A stretch of DNA of 64,000 nucleotides from an uncultured Flavobacteriaceae bacterium (GTDB lineage Bacteria; Bacteroidota; Bacteroidia; Flavobacteriales; Flavobacteriaceae), in the NCBI GenBank assembly GCA_947500575.1, contig CANMSI010000001.1, positions 1,116,001 through 1,180,000 of the forward strand, read 5' to 3'. The position numbers and the translations under genes are program-made. Of the stretch, positions 41,982 to 50,956 are shown in pieces. Within the stretch, counting starts at the first letter, position 1. Every line of letters starts with the position of its first letter. The notes under the pieces were generated by a model. It made no database searches. It was not told the origin of the DNA and worked only from the letters and a program-made list of their open reading frames with translations.

Positions 41982-42911
41982 CTAGACAAACTGTTGTCGC
42001 TCCACCATATAGGTATTTAATACTTTAGAAAAATTAGCACGTACATCTACCTCTACATACTTAATTTTATATTGAGCGCACTTTAGTTTTAACGTTTGTA
42101 TATAGTCTTCCAACGCCTCCTCATATGCTTCTTTTACGGTATCTGCATATACATCTATATGATCTCCCGTTTCTACATCTACAAAACGCTTGGGGGCATT
42201 ATCAAAATTAAAATGATATTCACTTTCTTTATCTAGTAGATGAAAAAGTACCACTTCATGCTTGTTGTACTTTAAATGTCGCAAGGCATCAAATAACTGT
42301 TCATCCTCTTTGGCCGTTTGAAACATATCTGTGAACAAAAAAATGAGGCTTCTTCTGTGAATCTTCTCCGCAATCTGATGCAAATAGGTATAGGTCTTCG
42401 TTTCCTTTGCCGGACTTGTAAGGCTACTTACAGCACTCAACTTAGCCAGTAGCATTTGATGATGCCGTTCACTACTTTTCTCTTGGGAATGAAATGAATA
42501 TGCATCCGAATAAATACTTAAACCAACCGCATCTCGCTGCTTTTTAAGGATATTCATTAATGCTGCAATGGCCAATACTCCAAATCCTATTTTATTCAAA
42601 TTTGCTATTCCCAATTCTTTAACTTCCGGATAGTACATAGAAGCAGAATTATCCAAAATCATATGGCATCTTAGATTGGTCTCTTCCTCATAACGCTTGG
42701 TATACAGCTTATCTGTTCTGGCAAATAGTTTCCAATCTATATGCTTGGTACTTTCCCCACTATTATAAATTTTATGTTCTGCAAACTCTGCTGAAAATCC
42801 ATGAAAGGGGCTTTTATGAATGCCACTAATAAAGCCTTCAACCACCTGCTTCGCTAGAAGTTCTAGGTTTTGAAATAAGGGTGCTTTATGTAATTCGGAT
42901 TGTATTTTCAT
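41982..42911 (-). CDS. DUF58 family protein (VWA-like, MoxR-associated)
   Basis: The start at 42911 (MKIQSELHKAPLFQNLEL) is chosen because the longer frame from 42974 begins inside the trxA terminator. The 309-residue protein has the DUF58 core: FAEHKIYNSGESTKHIDWKLFARTDKLYTKRYEEETNLRCHMILDNSASMYYP (Asp-Ser-Ala-Ser, a MIDAS-like stretch), then IFLFTDMF and HEVVLFHLLD. DUF58 proteins accompany MoxR ATPases in envelope or metallo-protein assembly. No MoxR is in the window. Confidence 0.88.
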   Translation of the reverse strand: MKIQSELHKAPLFQNLELLAKQVVEGFISGIHKSPFHGFSAEFAEHKIYNSGESTKHIDWKLFARTDKLYTKRYEEETNLRCHMILDNSASMYYPEVKELGIANLNKIGFGVLAIAALMNILKKQRDAVGLSIYSDAYSFHSQEKSSERHHQMLLAKLSAVSSLTSPAKETKTYTYLHQIAEKIHRRSLIFLFTDMFQTAKEDEQLFDALRHLKYNKHEVVLFHLLDKESEYHFNFDNAPKRFVDVETGDHIDVYADTVKEAYEEALEDYIQTLKLKCAQYKIKYVEVDVRANFSKVLNTYMVERQQFV

Positions 42912-42952
42912 GCTATTGGAGCAGCTTATGGAATAGGGACTAAGATAAAACA

Positions 42953-42982
42953 AAAAAGGTTTGGCAATTGCCAAACCTTTTC
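42953..42982 (-). terminator. Terminator of trxA
   Basis: AAAAGGTTTGGCAA / TTGCCAAACCTTTT forms a perfect 14-bp inverted repeat just past the trxA stop. Confidence 0.8.
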
Positions 42983-43005
42983 TAAAATTAATTTCCTTTT
43001 TCGTG

Positions 43006-43323
43006 TTATAATAACGCGTCTATAGCGTCTGTATATACTTTCTTCGGAGAAACACCCACCTGACGGTTTACAATCTCCCCATTTTGGAATACCAAAACAG
43101 TAGGGATGTTACGCACTCCATATTTCGCTGCAAATTCCTGATTGGCATCTACATCTACCTTCCCAACAACAGCCTTGCCATCGTATTCTGCACTTACCTC
43201 ATCAATGATAGGACCTACCATTCTACAAGGACCACACCATGCTGCCCAAAAATCTACTACTACTGGTTTATCACTTTTTAAAACTACTTCGTCAAAAGTA
43301 GCGTCTGTTATCTCTAATGCCAT
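43006..43323 (-). CDS. trxA: Thioredoxin
   Basis: The 105-residue protein is a complete thioredoxin: VVVDFWAAWCGPCRM with redox Cys30 and Cys33, the cis-proline NIPTVLVFQNGEIV, and FAAKYGVRN. It is cytosolic and donates electrons to many partners, including the AhpD-like protein and ribonucleotide reductase. It has a possible -7 box TAAATTTGC on the minus strand (43346-43354) and a strong terminator after it. This is a housekeeping copy. Confidence 0.97.
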   Translation of the reverse strand: MALEITDATFDEVVLKSDKPVVVDFWAAWCGPCRMVGPIIDEVSAEYDGKAVVGKVDVDANQEFAAKYGVRNIPTVLVFQNGEIVNRQVGVSPKKVYTDAIDALL

Positions 43324-43345
43324 GTTTATTAGTTTTAAGTATTAT

Positions 43346-43354
43346 GCAAATTTA
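43346..43354 (-). promoter_or_regulatory. Probable -7 element of trxA
   Basis: Minus-strand TAAATTTGC, 22 bp upstream of the start, matches TAnnTTTG. A -33 element is not clear. Confidence 0.45.
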
Positions 43355-43474
43355 GTCAATTATTTTCGCTGAACCTTACTAACGCTATATTCGTTTTACC
43401 TATTGTGGTATCGGGAAATTTTATGCCGATTTTATTCCTACCCTATGCTCAACTGCCCATCTATCCTAAAAAAA

Positions 43475-46400
43475 TCAGTTTAATTTATAGTGTACTTCTT
43501 TTTCTTCTAAGGCCATTAATAACTCACTTGTTATCTGTACTTTTTGTTTTCTACTAGTTAGGTTTACCTTTATTTCCTGTTCCATTTCATAAATTACAAA
43601 ATTTAGGAGATGGTTCCCCTTATGAGACACCAAGGTGTCTTTTAAGCTGTGCACATCTTCTTCTTTCAATTTATCAATATCTAATTTAATGGTAAGTTTT
43701 TTGGCATAGGTTTCCATGACCTCTTGGATCATTTTCACCACTCTAAACTCTAGCCGAGGATCCGATTTTTTACCAGTATCCCTATTGACCCATCCTTCTT
43801 TTATAAAAGCTTTTACATAGACCATATGGTTTATAAGCATATGCTTTCTGTGTTCTAGATATTGCTCTCCAAAGATTCGAAACTCATAAGAATCCATATA
43901 ATCTTCCAAGGTAAAAATACCCCATGGCTTTCCATTCTTGGATGTTCTATGCTGCACATCTGTAATAACTCCTGCAAATGATATTTCCCTATTTACATAC
44001 TCTTCTAAATTCTGAGCATAGGAAACATTGGCATTGCAAAAAGCGTTGATCTCTGTTTTAAAATCGTCCAGAGGATGCCCAGAAATATAAATCCCTACTA
44101 CTTCCTTTTCTCTTCGTAATTTCTCCATGGTACCCCATTCTTCACTGGGTGGCACTACCGGCTCTGGTATTTGTGCCTCACTAATACCACCAAACATATC
44201 CATCTGACTAGAATTCTTATTCTCTTGATATTTTGCGGCCGATTTAATTACCTTTTCTAAAAAGGTAATATCATCTCCTTCTTTGTGAAAATATTGAGCA
44301 CGATGCGCTGTTCCAAAAGAATCGAATCCACCAGCCAAGGTTAAATTTTCAAAAGCTTTTTTATTAGCCGATCTTAAATCTATTCGTTTTGCTAAATCGA
44401 AAACAGATTTAAATGGCCCGTCTTTTTTTCGATTTTCTACAATCGTTTCTACAGCAGATCTTCCCACTCCTTTAATAGCTCCCATTCCAAAACGTACCGC
44501 ATTTTCTTGGTTCACTGCAAACTTGTAATAAGATTCATTCACATCTGGTCCTAATACTTCTAAGCCCATACGCTTACACTCTTCCATGAAAAAAGTAACC
44601 TGCTTAATATCGCTCATATTATTAGAAAGCACAGCTGCCATGTACTCTGCAGGATAATGTGCTTTTAAATAAGCCGTTTGATAAGCGATATAGGCATAAC
44701 AAGTAGAATGACTCTTATTAAATGCGTAAGAAGCAAAAGCCTCCCAGTCTTTCCAAATTTTCTCTAATACCTCTCTAGGATGTCCATTTTTTTCGCCACC
44801 TTCCAAAAATTGTGGTTTCATCTTCTGCAAAACAGCAAAGATTTTTTTACCCATTGCTTTTCGAAGTACATCTGCATCACCCTTGCTAAAGCCAGCAAGT
44901 TTCTGAGAAAGCAACATCACCTGCTCTTGATATACGGTAATTCCGTAGGTTTCTTTTAGATACTCTTCCATATCTGGAAGGTCATAGGTAATCTCTTCAT
45001 CTCCGTGTTTCCGAGCAATAAAGCTTGGAATATACTCCATTGGACCCGGCCTATACAATGCATTCATGGCAATAAGGTCATCAAAGACAGAGGGCTTTAA
45101 GTCTTTCATATGTTTCTGCATCCCAACGGATTCATATTGAAATATTCCTACCGTATCTCCACGTTGAAAAAGTTCATAGGTTTTTTCATCATCCAAAGGA
45201 AAATCATCAGGCACCAGGTCAATACCATGCTTTGCCTTCACAATCTTGACAGTATCTTTTATGAGCGTCAAGGTTTTTAGTCCCAAGAAATCCATCTTTA
45301 GTAAGCCAGCATTTTCCACCACAGAGTTGTCAAACTGGGTTACATATAAATCGGAATCTTTGGCAGTGGCAACAGGAACAAAATTGGTAATATCATCAGG
45401 AGTAATTATGACCCCGCATGCATGTATTCCCGTGTTTCGAAGAGAGCCTTCTAAGACACGAGCCATGTTTACGGTTTGCGCTTCTAGATCATCCCCTTCC
45501 GAAATATTAAGCAGGTGGTTTACTTTTTCTAAATCATCTGCTCTAAATTTCTTTTTTAAATCTGCTGGGGCTACTCCAAATATTTTCCCCAGTTTAGACA
45601 TGGTTGGGATTAGTTTCGCAATTCTATCCGCGTCGCCCAAGGGTAAATCGAGTACCCTAGCAGTATCTCTAATGGACGACTTAGCAGCCATGGTTCCATA
45701 GGTAATAATTTGAGCTACTTGATTGGCCCCATATTTATTAATTACGTAATCCATGACTCTCCCTCTACCTTCATCATCAAAATCAATATCAATATCGGGC
45801 ATGGATACACGATCTGGATTTAAGAAACGCTCAAAAAGCAAATCGTATTTCAAGGGATCAATATTCGTAATCCATAAACAATAGGCTACTACAGATCCTG
45901 CGGCTGAACCTCTACCAGGACCTACAGACACATCCATATTTCTAGCTTCTCTTATAAAGTCTTCCACAATTAGAAAATAGCCTGGATAGCCTGAATTTTC
46001 TATAGTTTTTAACTCAAAATCGAGGCGCTCCTGAATGGGCACAGTAATCTCACCGTACCGCTTTTTAGCCCCTTCATAGGTAATATGACGTAAATAGGCA
46101 TTCTCTCCTCGTTTTCCCCCATCTTCCAAATCCTCTGCCACATTAAACTCTTGCGGGATATCAAACTTTGGAAGCAGTACGTCTCTTGCCAATTCATACG
46201 GCTCTATCTTAGCAACTACTTCTTGGGTATTTAGAATTGCTTCCGGAAGGTCTTTGAAAAGTTCCTTCATGGCATCGCCCGACTTAAAATAATACTCCTG
46301 ATTGGGCAAACCATATCGATAACCTCTACCTCTTCCGATAGGAGTAGCTTGTTTTTCGCCATCTTTTACACACAAGAGAATATCATGTGCATCTGCATCT

Positions 46401-47860
46401 TCTTTAGCACAATAATAGGTGTTGTTGGTAGCCACTAATTTTACTTGATGCTTCTTTGCAAAATCTACCAGTACGGTATTTACTCTATCTTCATCTTCTT
46501 GTCCGTGACGCATCATTTCAATATAAAGGTCATCCCCGAACTGTTCTTTCCACCATAACAGAGCCTCTTCTGCTTGTTTTTCACCAGTGTTTAATACCTT
46601 TCCTGGAACTTCTCCATAGAGGTTTCCTGTTAGTACAATGATGTCTTCTTTGTATTGTTGTATAATCGTTTTATCTATCCTGGGCACATAATAAAACCCA
46701 TCTGTATAGGCAATGGAAGACATCTTTGCCAGATTATGATAGCCATTTTTATTCTTCGCCAAGAGCACAATCTGATACCCATAATCCTTTACATTCTTAT
46801 TTTTATGATCATCACAAACAAAAAACTCGCATCCTATAATGGGCATAATCTCCTGTTCTGTTGCTGATTGCCCTTGTTCTTCAGATGCGGCATTTCGCTG
46901 CTTTACCCCAGCATTATGTGCCTTTATTTCTTTCACAAAATGAAAAGCACCCATCATATTCGCATGATCCGTTAACGCCACTGCCTGCATTTTTTCTTGG
47001 GCAGCTACTTTCACCAAGGACTTAATATTGATGGTAGATTGCAAAACCGAAAACTGAGAGTGATTGTGTAAATGCACAAAAGGCGCCGCTGCTAAACTCG
47101 CAATATTTTCTTTTATTTCTTCCTGAGATACGCCACCAGTATCTGCCTCCCAAAGTTGATCTGCAATTGCCTTTGAAGCCGCTTTTAGGTTGATATGCTC
47201 TAAGCCTATTAGTGAAATCTCGGCAGGATTGGCTTCTGTATAGCGTTGAAAATAATCGGGCTGTACATCTAGCTGCTCTATGGTATATTGCTTTCTTCGA
47301 ATTAACTCCAAAAAACAACGAGTAGTAGCCTCTACATCTGCTGTTGCATTGTGTGCCTCTCCAAAAGGAGCATTAAAAAGATGTTGGTGTAATTCCGTAA
47401 GAGTGGGTAATTTAAACTTCCCTCCCCGACCACCTGGAATCTGACAAAGCATTGCGGTAGCCTCCGTACAGGTGTCCAACACCGGAAGTTCCTGCAAGTT
47501 GTTCTCCACATTCAACCTGTAAAATTCCGCACCCATTATGTTTAAATCAAAACCAACATTTTGACCTACTACAAATTTGGTTTTGGCCAAGGCTTCATTA
47601 AACTTTTCTAAGACATCTGAAAGTGGAATTCCACTTTCAGTAGCCAATGCGGTAGAAATACCGTGGATTTTTTCAGCATCATATGGAATATTAAATCCAT
47701 CAGGTTGCACCAGGTAATCCTGGTGCTCCATAAGATTTCCCATCTCATCATGCAACTGCCAAGCAATTTGTATGCAACGAGGCCAGTTATCAGTATCGCT
47801 AATTGGAGCATTCCATCGCTTAGGAAGTCCCGTAGTTTCGGTATCAAAAATGAGGTACAT
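43475..47860 (-). CDS. dnaE: DNA polymerase III subunit alpha with N-terminal exonuclease domain
   Basis: The 1461-residue replicative polymerase has, in order: an epsilon-type DEDDh exonuclease (about 1-190; FDTETTG, Asp6 and Glu8), a PHP domain (from about 277, HLHNHSQFSVL), the polymerase palm with PDIDIDFDD near 690, a finger and thumb region, and a C-terminal OB fold (about 1270 onward, ISFAGVITDV). Fusion of the exonuclease to DnaE is typical of the Bacteroidota. It synthesises the bulk chromosome with its own proofreading. It appears whole, without frameshift. Confidence 0.97.
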   Translation of the reverse strand: MYLIFDTETTGLPKRWNAPISDTDNWPRCIQIAWQLHDEMGNLMEHQDYLVQPDGFNIPYDAEKIHGISTALATESGIPLSDVLEKFNEALAKTKFVVGQNVGFDLNIMGAEFYRLNVENNLQELPVLDTCTEATAMLCQIPGGRGGKFKLPTLTELHQHLFNAPFGEAHNATADVEATTRCFLELIRRKQYTIEQLDVQPDYFQRYTEANPAEISLIGLEHINLKAASKAIADQLWEADTGGVSQEEIKENIASLAAAPFVHLHNHSQFSVLQSTINIKSLVKVAAQEKMQAVALTDHANMMGAFHFVKEIKAHNAGVKQRNAASEEQGQSATEQEIMPIIGCEFFVCDDHKNKNVKDYGYQIVLLAKNKNGYHNLAKMSSIAYTDGFYYVPRIDKTIIQQYKEDIIVLTGNLYGEVPGKVLNTGEKQAEEALLWWKEQFGDDLYIEMMRHGQEDEDRVNTVLVDFAKKHQVKLVATNNTYYCAKEDADAHDILLCVKDGEKQATPIGRGRGYRYGLPNQEYYFKSGDAMKELFKDLPEAILNTQEVVAKIEPYELARDVLLPKFDIPQEFNVAEDLEDGGKRGENAYLRHITYEGAKKRYGEITVPIQERLDFELKTIENSGYPGYFLIVEDFIREARNMDVSVGPGRGSAAGSVVAYCLWITNIDPLKYDLLFERFLNPDRVSMPDIDIDFDDEGRGRVMDYVINKYGANQVAQIITYGTMAAKSSIRDTARVLDLPLGDADRIAKLIPTMSKLGKIFGVAPADLKKKFRADDLEKVNHLLNISEGDDLEAQTVNMARVLEGSLRNTGIHACGVIITPDDITNFVPVATAKDSDLYVTQFDNSVVENAGLLKMDFLGLKTLTLIKDTVKIVKAKHGIDLVPDDFPLDDEKTYELFQRGDTVGIFQYESVGMQKHMKDLKPSVFDDLIAMNALYRPGPMEYIPSFIARKHGDEEITYDLPDMEEYLKETYGITVYQEQVMLLSQKLAGFSKGDADVLRKAMGKKIFAVLQKMKPQFLEGGEKNGHPREVLEKIWKDWEAFASYAFNKSHSTCYAYIAYQTAYLKAHYPAEYMAAVLSNNMSDIKQVTFFMEECKRMGLEVLGPDVNESYYKFAVNQENAVRFGMGAIKGVGRSAVETIVENRKKDGPFKSVFDLAKRIDLRSANKKAFENLTLAGGFDSFGTAHRAQYFHKEGDDITFLEKVIKSAAKYQENKNSSQMDMFGGISEAQIPEPVVPPSEEWGTMEKLRREKEVVGIYISGHPLDDFKTEINAFCNANVSYAQNLEEYVNREISFAGVITDVQHRTSKNGKPWGIFTLEDYMDSYEFRIFGEQYLEHRKHMLINHMVYVKAFIKEGWVNRDTGKKSDPRLEFRVVKMIQEVMETYAKKLTIKLDIDKLKEEDVHSLKDTLVSHKGNHLLNFVIYEMEQEIKVNLTSRKQKVQITSELLMALEEKEVHYKLN

Positions 47861-47987
47861 ACAAATGATTTAGTAGGGAAAATCGTGAGGATAAAAATAA
47901 CAAAACTGATGAGGGAGAAAAAGGAGAGTTGTTAGGAGTTATTAACTTCTAAACACATTTTTAAGAAGGAGCAAGCAAAGAGAATGC

Positions 47988-48749
47988 TTAGTTTCTTTTT
48001 GTATCTATAAAATTCTGATACTCTTCAGACAAAAGGATGGGTTCAAAATCTACTTTAGCCTGTTCTATTTCATTCTTTGCACTAACATCCATCTCTTCAT
48101 TAACTTTAAAAAATCCAGTGAGTTCTGCCAAATAACTAAATACTTCTTCTTTCTTATGGAGACGTCTTAAAACACCCACTTTAGACCGAGCAATGTCTGT
48201 ATCATACCCCAAATTCAATTTATTTTGAATTATCCCTGCATTTTCGGCATAGGTAAGTGCCTCTAGCAATTCTGATTCACTCCCTGCAAGCAACGCCTTA
48301 TGATGGGCTAAAATAGTATTATAAAAAACAAGGTATTTTAAGCGAACAAAGGTTTCTGAATCTGAATAAATAGCTTCTTTTCCAATTCCTATGTCTATAT
48401 TTTGATCTTTAAGAAGCCTAAATTCTCTTTGAATTAGTTCTTCCAGATTATTGAACGCAAGCAGATAAAAACTTGAGTTTTTTAAAGGTCTAAGATGAGC
48501 ATCCATTTGCATAATGGCATTAAACATCCTTGCATAATACTGGGCCCTATCTGGTAAAAAGACAATATGCGTGTCATAAAGATCTTTCATCTGATCAAAG
48601 AAAATTTGTAGTACCGTTTTCTCTGGAAGAATACTTGTATGCTCAAAAATGGAATTACAATACACACAGGTATAACGCCCAGGCTCCTTTTCCAAAAAAG
48701 ATCCGGTGGCACCGCAACCAGGACACTGTATTTTATTCGTTAGTCTCAT
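47988..48749 (-). CDS. Zinc-ribbon protein, unknown function
   Basis: The 253-residue protein begins with a zinc ribbon, CPGCGATGSFLEKEPGRYTCVYC (Cys pairs at residues 9/12 and 28/31), followed by a long helical domain rich in Leu and Glu (about 45-253, TVLQIFFDQMKDLYDTH...). I do not recognise it beyond that. It is a single gene reading away from rpsP. Confidence 0.75.
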   Translation of the reverse strand: MRLTNKIQCPGCGATGSFLEKEPGRYTCVYCNSIFEHTSILPEKTVLQIFFDQMKDLYDTHIVFLPDRAQYYARMFNAIMQMDAHLRPLKNSSFYLLAFNNLEELIQREFRLLKDQNIDIGIGKEAIYSDSETFVRLKYLVFYNTILAHHKALLAGSESELLEALTYAENAGIIQNKLNLGYDTDIARSKVGVLRRLHKKEEVFSYLAELTGFFKVNEEMDVSAKNEIEQAKVDFEPILLSEEYQNFIDTKRN

Positions 48750-48864
48750 AAGCGATCTTTACAAGTAAAAGTACAACCTAAATAATAAGTTTGAAGCCAT
48801 TTTTCTAAAACCTATCGTATCTTTTTTTATGTTTAAAAATTGTTGTCGATTTCATTAAAAGCAG

Positions 48865-48873
48865 TATATTTGC
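48865..48873 (+). promoter_or_regulatory. -7 promoter element of rpsP
   Basis: TATATTTGC matches the Bacteroidota TAnnTTTG box 60 bp upstream of rpsP; a TTG-rich -33-like TTGTTG sits about 20 bp before it. A leader of about 55 bases follows. Confidence 0.65.
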
Positions 48874-48934
48874 ACCCCTTTTAGGGATGAAAGAATTAAT
48901 AATCAGGGTCGGGCACCCTACAAATTAATGTGAT

Positions 48935-49501
48935 ATGCCAGTTAGAATTAGATTACAAAGACACGGAAAAAAAGGAAAACCTTTTTATTGGATCGTAGCC
49001 GCAGATGGCCGAGTAAAAAGAGATGGTAAGTTTTTAGAAAAACTTGGAATCTACAATCCAAACACCAACCCAGCAACCATTGAATTAAATGTAGACAACT
49101 CTGTAAAGTGGTTGTCCAATGGGGCTCAACCTTCAGATACTGCTAGAGCTATCCTATCTTATAAAGGTGTTTTACTAAAACATCATTTGTTAGGTGGTGT
49201 TGCAAAAGGCGCTTTAACGGAAGAGCAGGCAGAAGAAAAATTTAATGCTTGGGTTGCAGAAAAAGAAAAAAGTATCGGCACCAAAGTTGCCGGTTTAGAT
49301 AAAGAAAAAGCAGAAGCGAAAGCAAAAGCGTTACAAGCAGAAAAAGAAGTAAACGAAAAACGAGCACTAGCTGCTGCTGAAGCAGATGCTCCAGAGGTAG
49401 AAGAAGTTGCAGAAGTAGAAGCAACCGCAGATGAGGCTGTTGCAGAAACAACGGATAGCGAAGATGCTCCTGTTGCTGCTGCCGCTACTGAAGAAGAATA
49501 A
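48935..49501 (+). CDS. rpsP: 30S ribosomal protein S16
   Basis: The 188-residue protein starts MPVRIRLQRHGKKGKPFYWIVAADGRVKRDGKFLEKLGIYNPN, the S16 signature, and has the conserved WLSNGAQPSDTA. The C-terminal half is an Ala/Glu/Lys-rich extension (about 115-188), common in Bacteroidota S16, that is not a separate domain. It is first in an rpsP-rimM-trmN6 operon with 20-bp spacing. Confidence 0.97.
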   Translation: MPVRIRLQRHGKKGKPFYWIVAADGRVKRDGKFLEKLGIYNPNTNPATIELNVDNSVKWLSNGAQPSDTARAILSYKGVLLKHHLLGGVAKGALTEEQAEEKFNAWVAEKEKSIGTKVAGLDKEKAEAKAKALQAEKEVNEKRALAAAEADAPEVEEVAEVEATADEAVAETTDSEDAPVAAAATEEE

Positions 49502-49521
49502 ATAACTAGTATTAGGACGAT

Positions 49522-50049
49522 ATGCAGAAGTCAGACTGTTTCTACCTCGGCAAAATCGTTTCAAAATATAGTTTTAAGGGTGAAGTACTAGTAAAACTAG
49601 ATACAGATGAACCCGGGATTTACGAAAACATGGAATCAGTTTTTGTTTCAATTGGAAACAATCTGGTTCCATTTTTTATTGACTCTTGTGTGCTGCACAA
49701 ATCGGCGCTACTACGGATTCGTTTTGAAGAAGTTTCTGATGAAGCCGCTGCTAACCGAATTATAGGAGCAAAATTATACCTTCCATTAAATTTCTTACCA
49801 AAACTAGAAGGAAATAAATTCTATTACCATGAAGTAATTGGTTTTACTATGATGGATTCCCAACATGGAGATATAGGCACCATTGTCTCGGTAAACGATA
49901 CTACCGCTCAAGCACTTTTTGAAGTTGAAAAAGGGAATTCTCAGCTATTAATTCCTATAAATGACGATGTGATTACGAAAGTGGATAGAGAAAACAAAAT
50001 AATGCATGTACAAACCCCAGAAGGCTTAGTAGATTTGTATTTGGAATAA
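49522..50049 (+). CDS. rimM: Ribosome maturation factor RimM
   Basis: The 175-residue protein has the RimM layout: CFYLGKIVSKYSFKGEVLVKLDTDEPG (N-terminal beta-barrel), an ALLRIRFEEVSDEAAANRIIGAKLYLP block, and a C-terminal PRC-barrel (HEVIGFTMMDSQHGDIGTIVSVNDTTAQALFEV). It helps 30S 3' domain maturation near S19. It follows rpsP by 20 bp, its usual place. Confidence 0.95.
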   Translation: MQKSDCFYLGKIVSKYSFKGEVLVKLDTDEPGIYENMESVFVSIGNNLVPFFIDSCVLHKSALLRIRFEEVSDEAAANRIIGAKLYLPLNFLPKLEGNKFYYHEVIGFTMMDSQHGDIGTIVSVNDTTAQALFEVEKGNSQLLIPINDDVITKVDRENKIMHVQTPEGLVDLYLE

Positions 50050-50095
50050 CCATGCACATGCTCTTTTAAAACAAAGAGTCTCTAAAATTTACATT

Positions 50096-50809
50096 TTGTC
50101 AGAACCATTTAAATTCAAAGAATTTAGCATTCGTCAAGACCGATGTGCCATGAAGGTAGGTACCGATGGAGTACTTTTAGGGGCTTGGACTCATTTAGAT
50201 CACCAACCTACTACCATCTTGGATATTGGCGCCGGTACTGGCCTTATATCCTTAATGCTTGCCCAGCGCAGCAGTGCAGAAATCATAGATGCCATTGAAA
50301 TTGAAGGAGCGGCCTATGAACAATGTGTAGAGAATTTTGAAGCCTCGTCTTGGGGAGATCGTCTTTTTTGTTATCATGCAGGTTGGGATGAATTTACGGA
50401 TGAAATAGACGACCCATATGATCTTATTGTCTGTAATCCCCCTTTTTATTCGGAGAATGTAAGTAGCGAAAATACAGCAAGGGATACCGCAAGACAAAGC
50501 CAGTTTTTACCATTAAAGGAATTAGCTTTGGGGGTTCCCAAATTGCTTTCAGAAAAAGGTCTTTTTTCTATAATAATTCCATTTAAAGAAGAGGATTCGT
50601 TCGTAGATCTTATGGAATCTCAAGGGCTATTTCCTAAGTACATTACCCATGTAAAAGGAAATACAAACACCCAAATTAAGCGAAGTTTGATGGCTTTCCA
50701 ATTTCAAAAAACCGAAGTAATTAAAGATGTTTTGGTGATAGAAATGGAACGGCACCAGTATACAGAGGCATATAAAAGTCTAACAAAAGATTTTTATTTA
50801 AAAATGTAA
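50096..50809 (+). CDS. tRNA1(Val) A37 N6-methyltransferase-like
   Basis: Starts at TTG (50096). The 237-residue protein has the AdoMet-binding DIGAGTGLISLML motif (residues 43-55) and the adenine-N6 DLIVCNPPFYSENV motif near residue 117, with FKFKEFSIRQDRCAMKVGTDGVLLGAW at the start. This is the TrmN6/YfiC family. It methylates A37 of tRNA-Val-like targets. It is third in the rpsP operon and its stop lies inside a terminator stem. Confidence 0.9.
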   Translation: MSEPFKFKEFSIRQDRCAMKVGTDGVLLGAWTHLDHQPTTILDIGAGTGLISLMLAQRSSAEIIDAIEIEGAAYEQCVENFEASSWGDRLFCYHAGWDEFTDEIDDPYDLIVCNPPFYSENVSSENTARDTARQSQFLPLKELALGVPKLLSEKGLFSIIIPFKEEDSFVDLMESQGLFPKYITHVKGNTNTQIKRSLMAFQFQKTEVIKDVLVIEMERHQYTEAYKSLTKDFYLKM

Positions 50810-50837
50810 CAATACCACTACGTATTGTTACATTTTT
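50801..50837 (+). terminator. Terminator of the rpsP operon
   Basis: A 15-bp stem AAAATGTAACAATAC / GTATTGTTACATTTT (6-base loop) includes the trmN6 stop codon and ends in T-rich sequence. Confidence 0.82.
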
Positions 50838-50856
50838 CACAGTTCAATATATTGCT

Positions 50857-50864
50857 TACTTTTG
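50857..50864 (+). promoter_or_regulatory. Probable -7 element for the acyl-CoA dehydrogenase gene
   Basis: TACTTTTG matches TAnnTTTG about 93 bp upstream of the start. No clear -33 partner. Confidence 0.4.
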
Positions 50865-50956
50865 TTTTCAGAAACCATATGTAGTATACGTTAGTATGAA
50901 AAAAGTTTAATCAAATTGGTTTCTTTAATTACCTTTGAAAGAAATAATTTCTGCTT

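Noticed and set aside
45246-45701. 151-aa ORF antisense to dnaE
   Set aside because: It lies wholly inside dnaE on the other strand, lacks domains and has the look of a frame shadow.
49280-49500. S16 C-terminal Ala/Glu tail as a novel domain
   Set aside because: Such low-complexity tails are common in Bacteroidota S16 and are not evidence of a new function.
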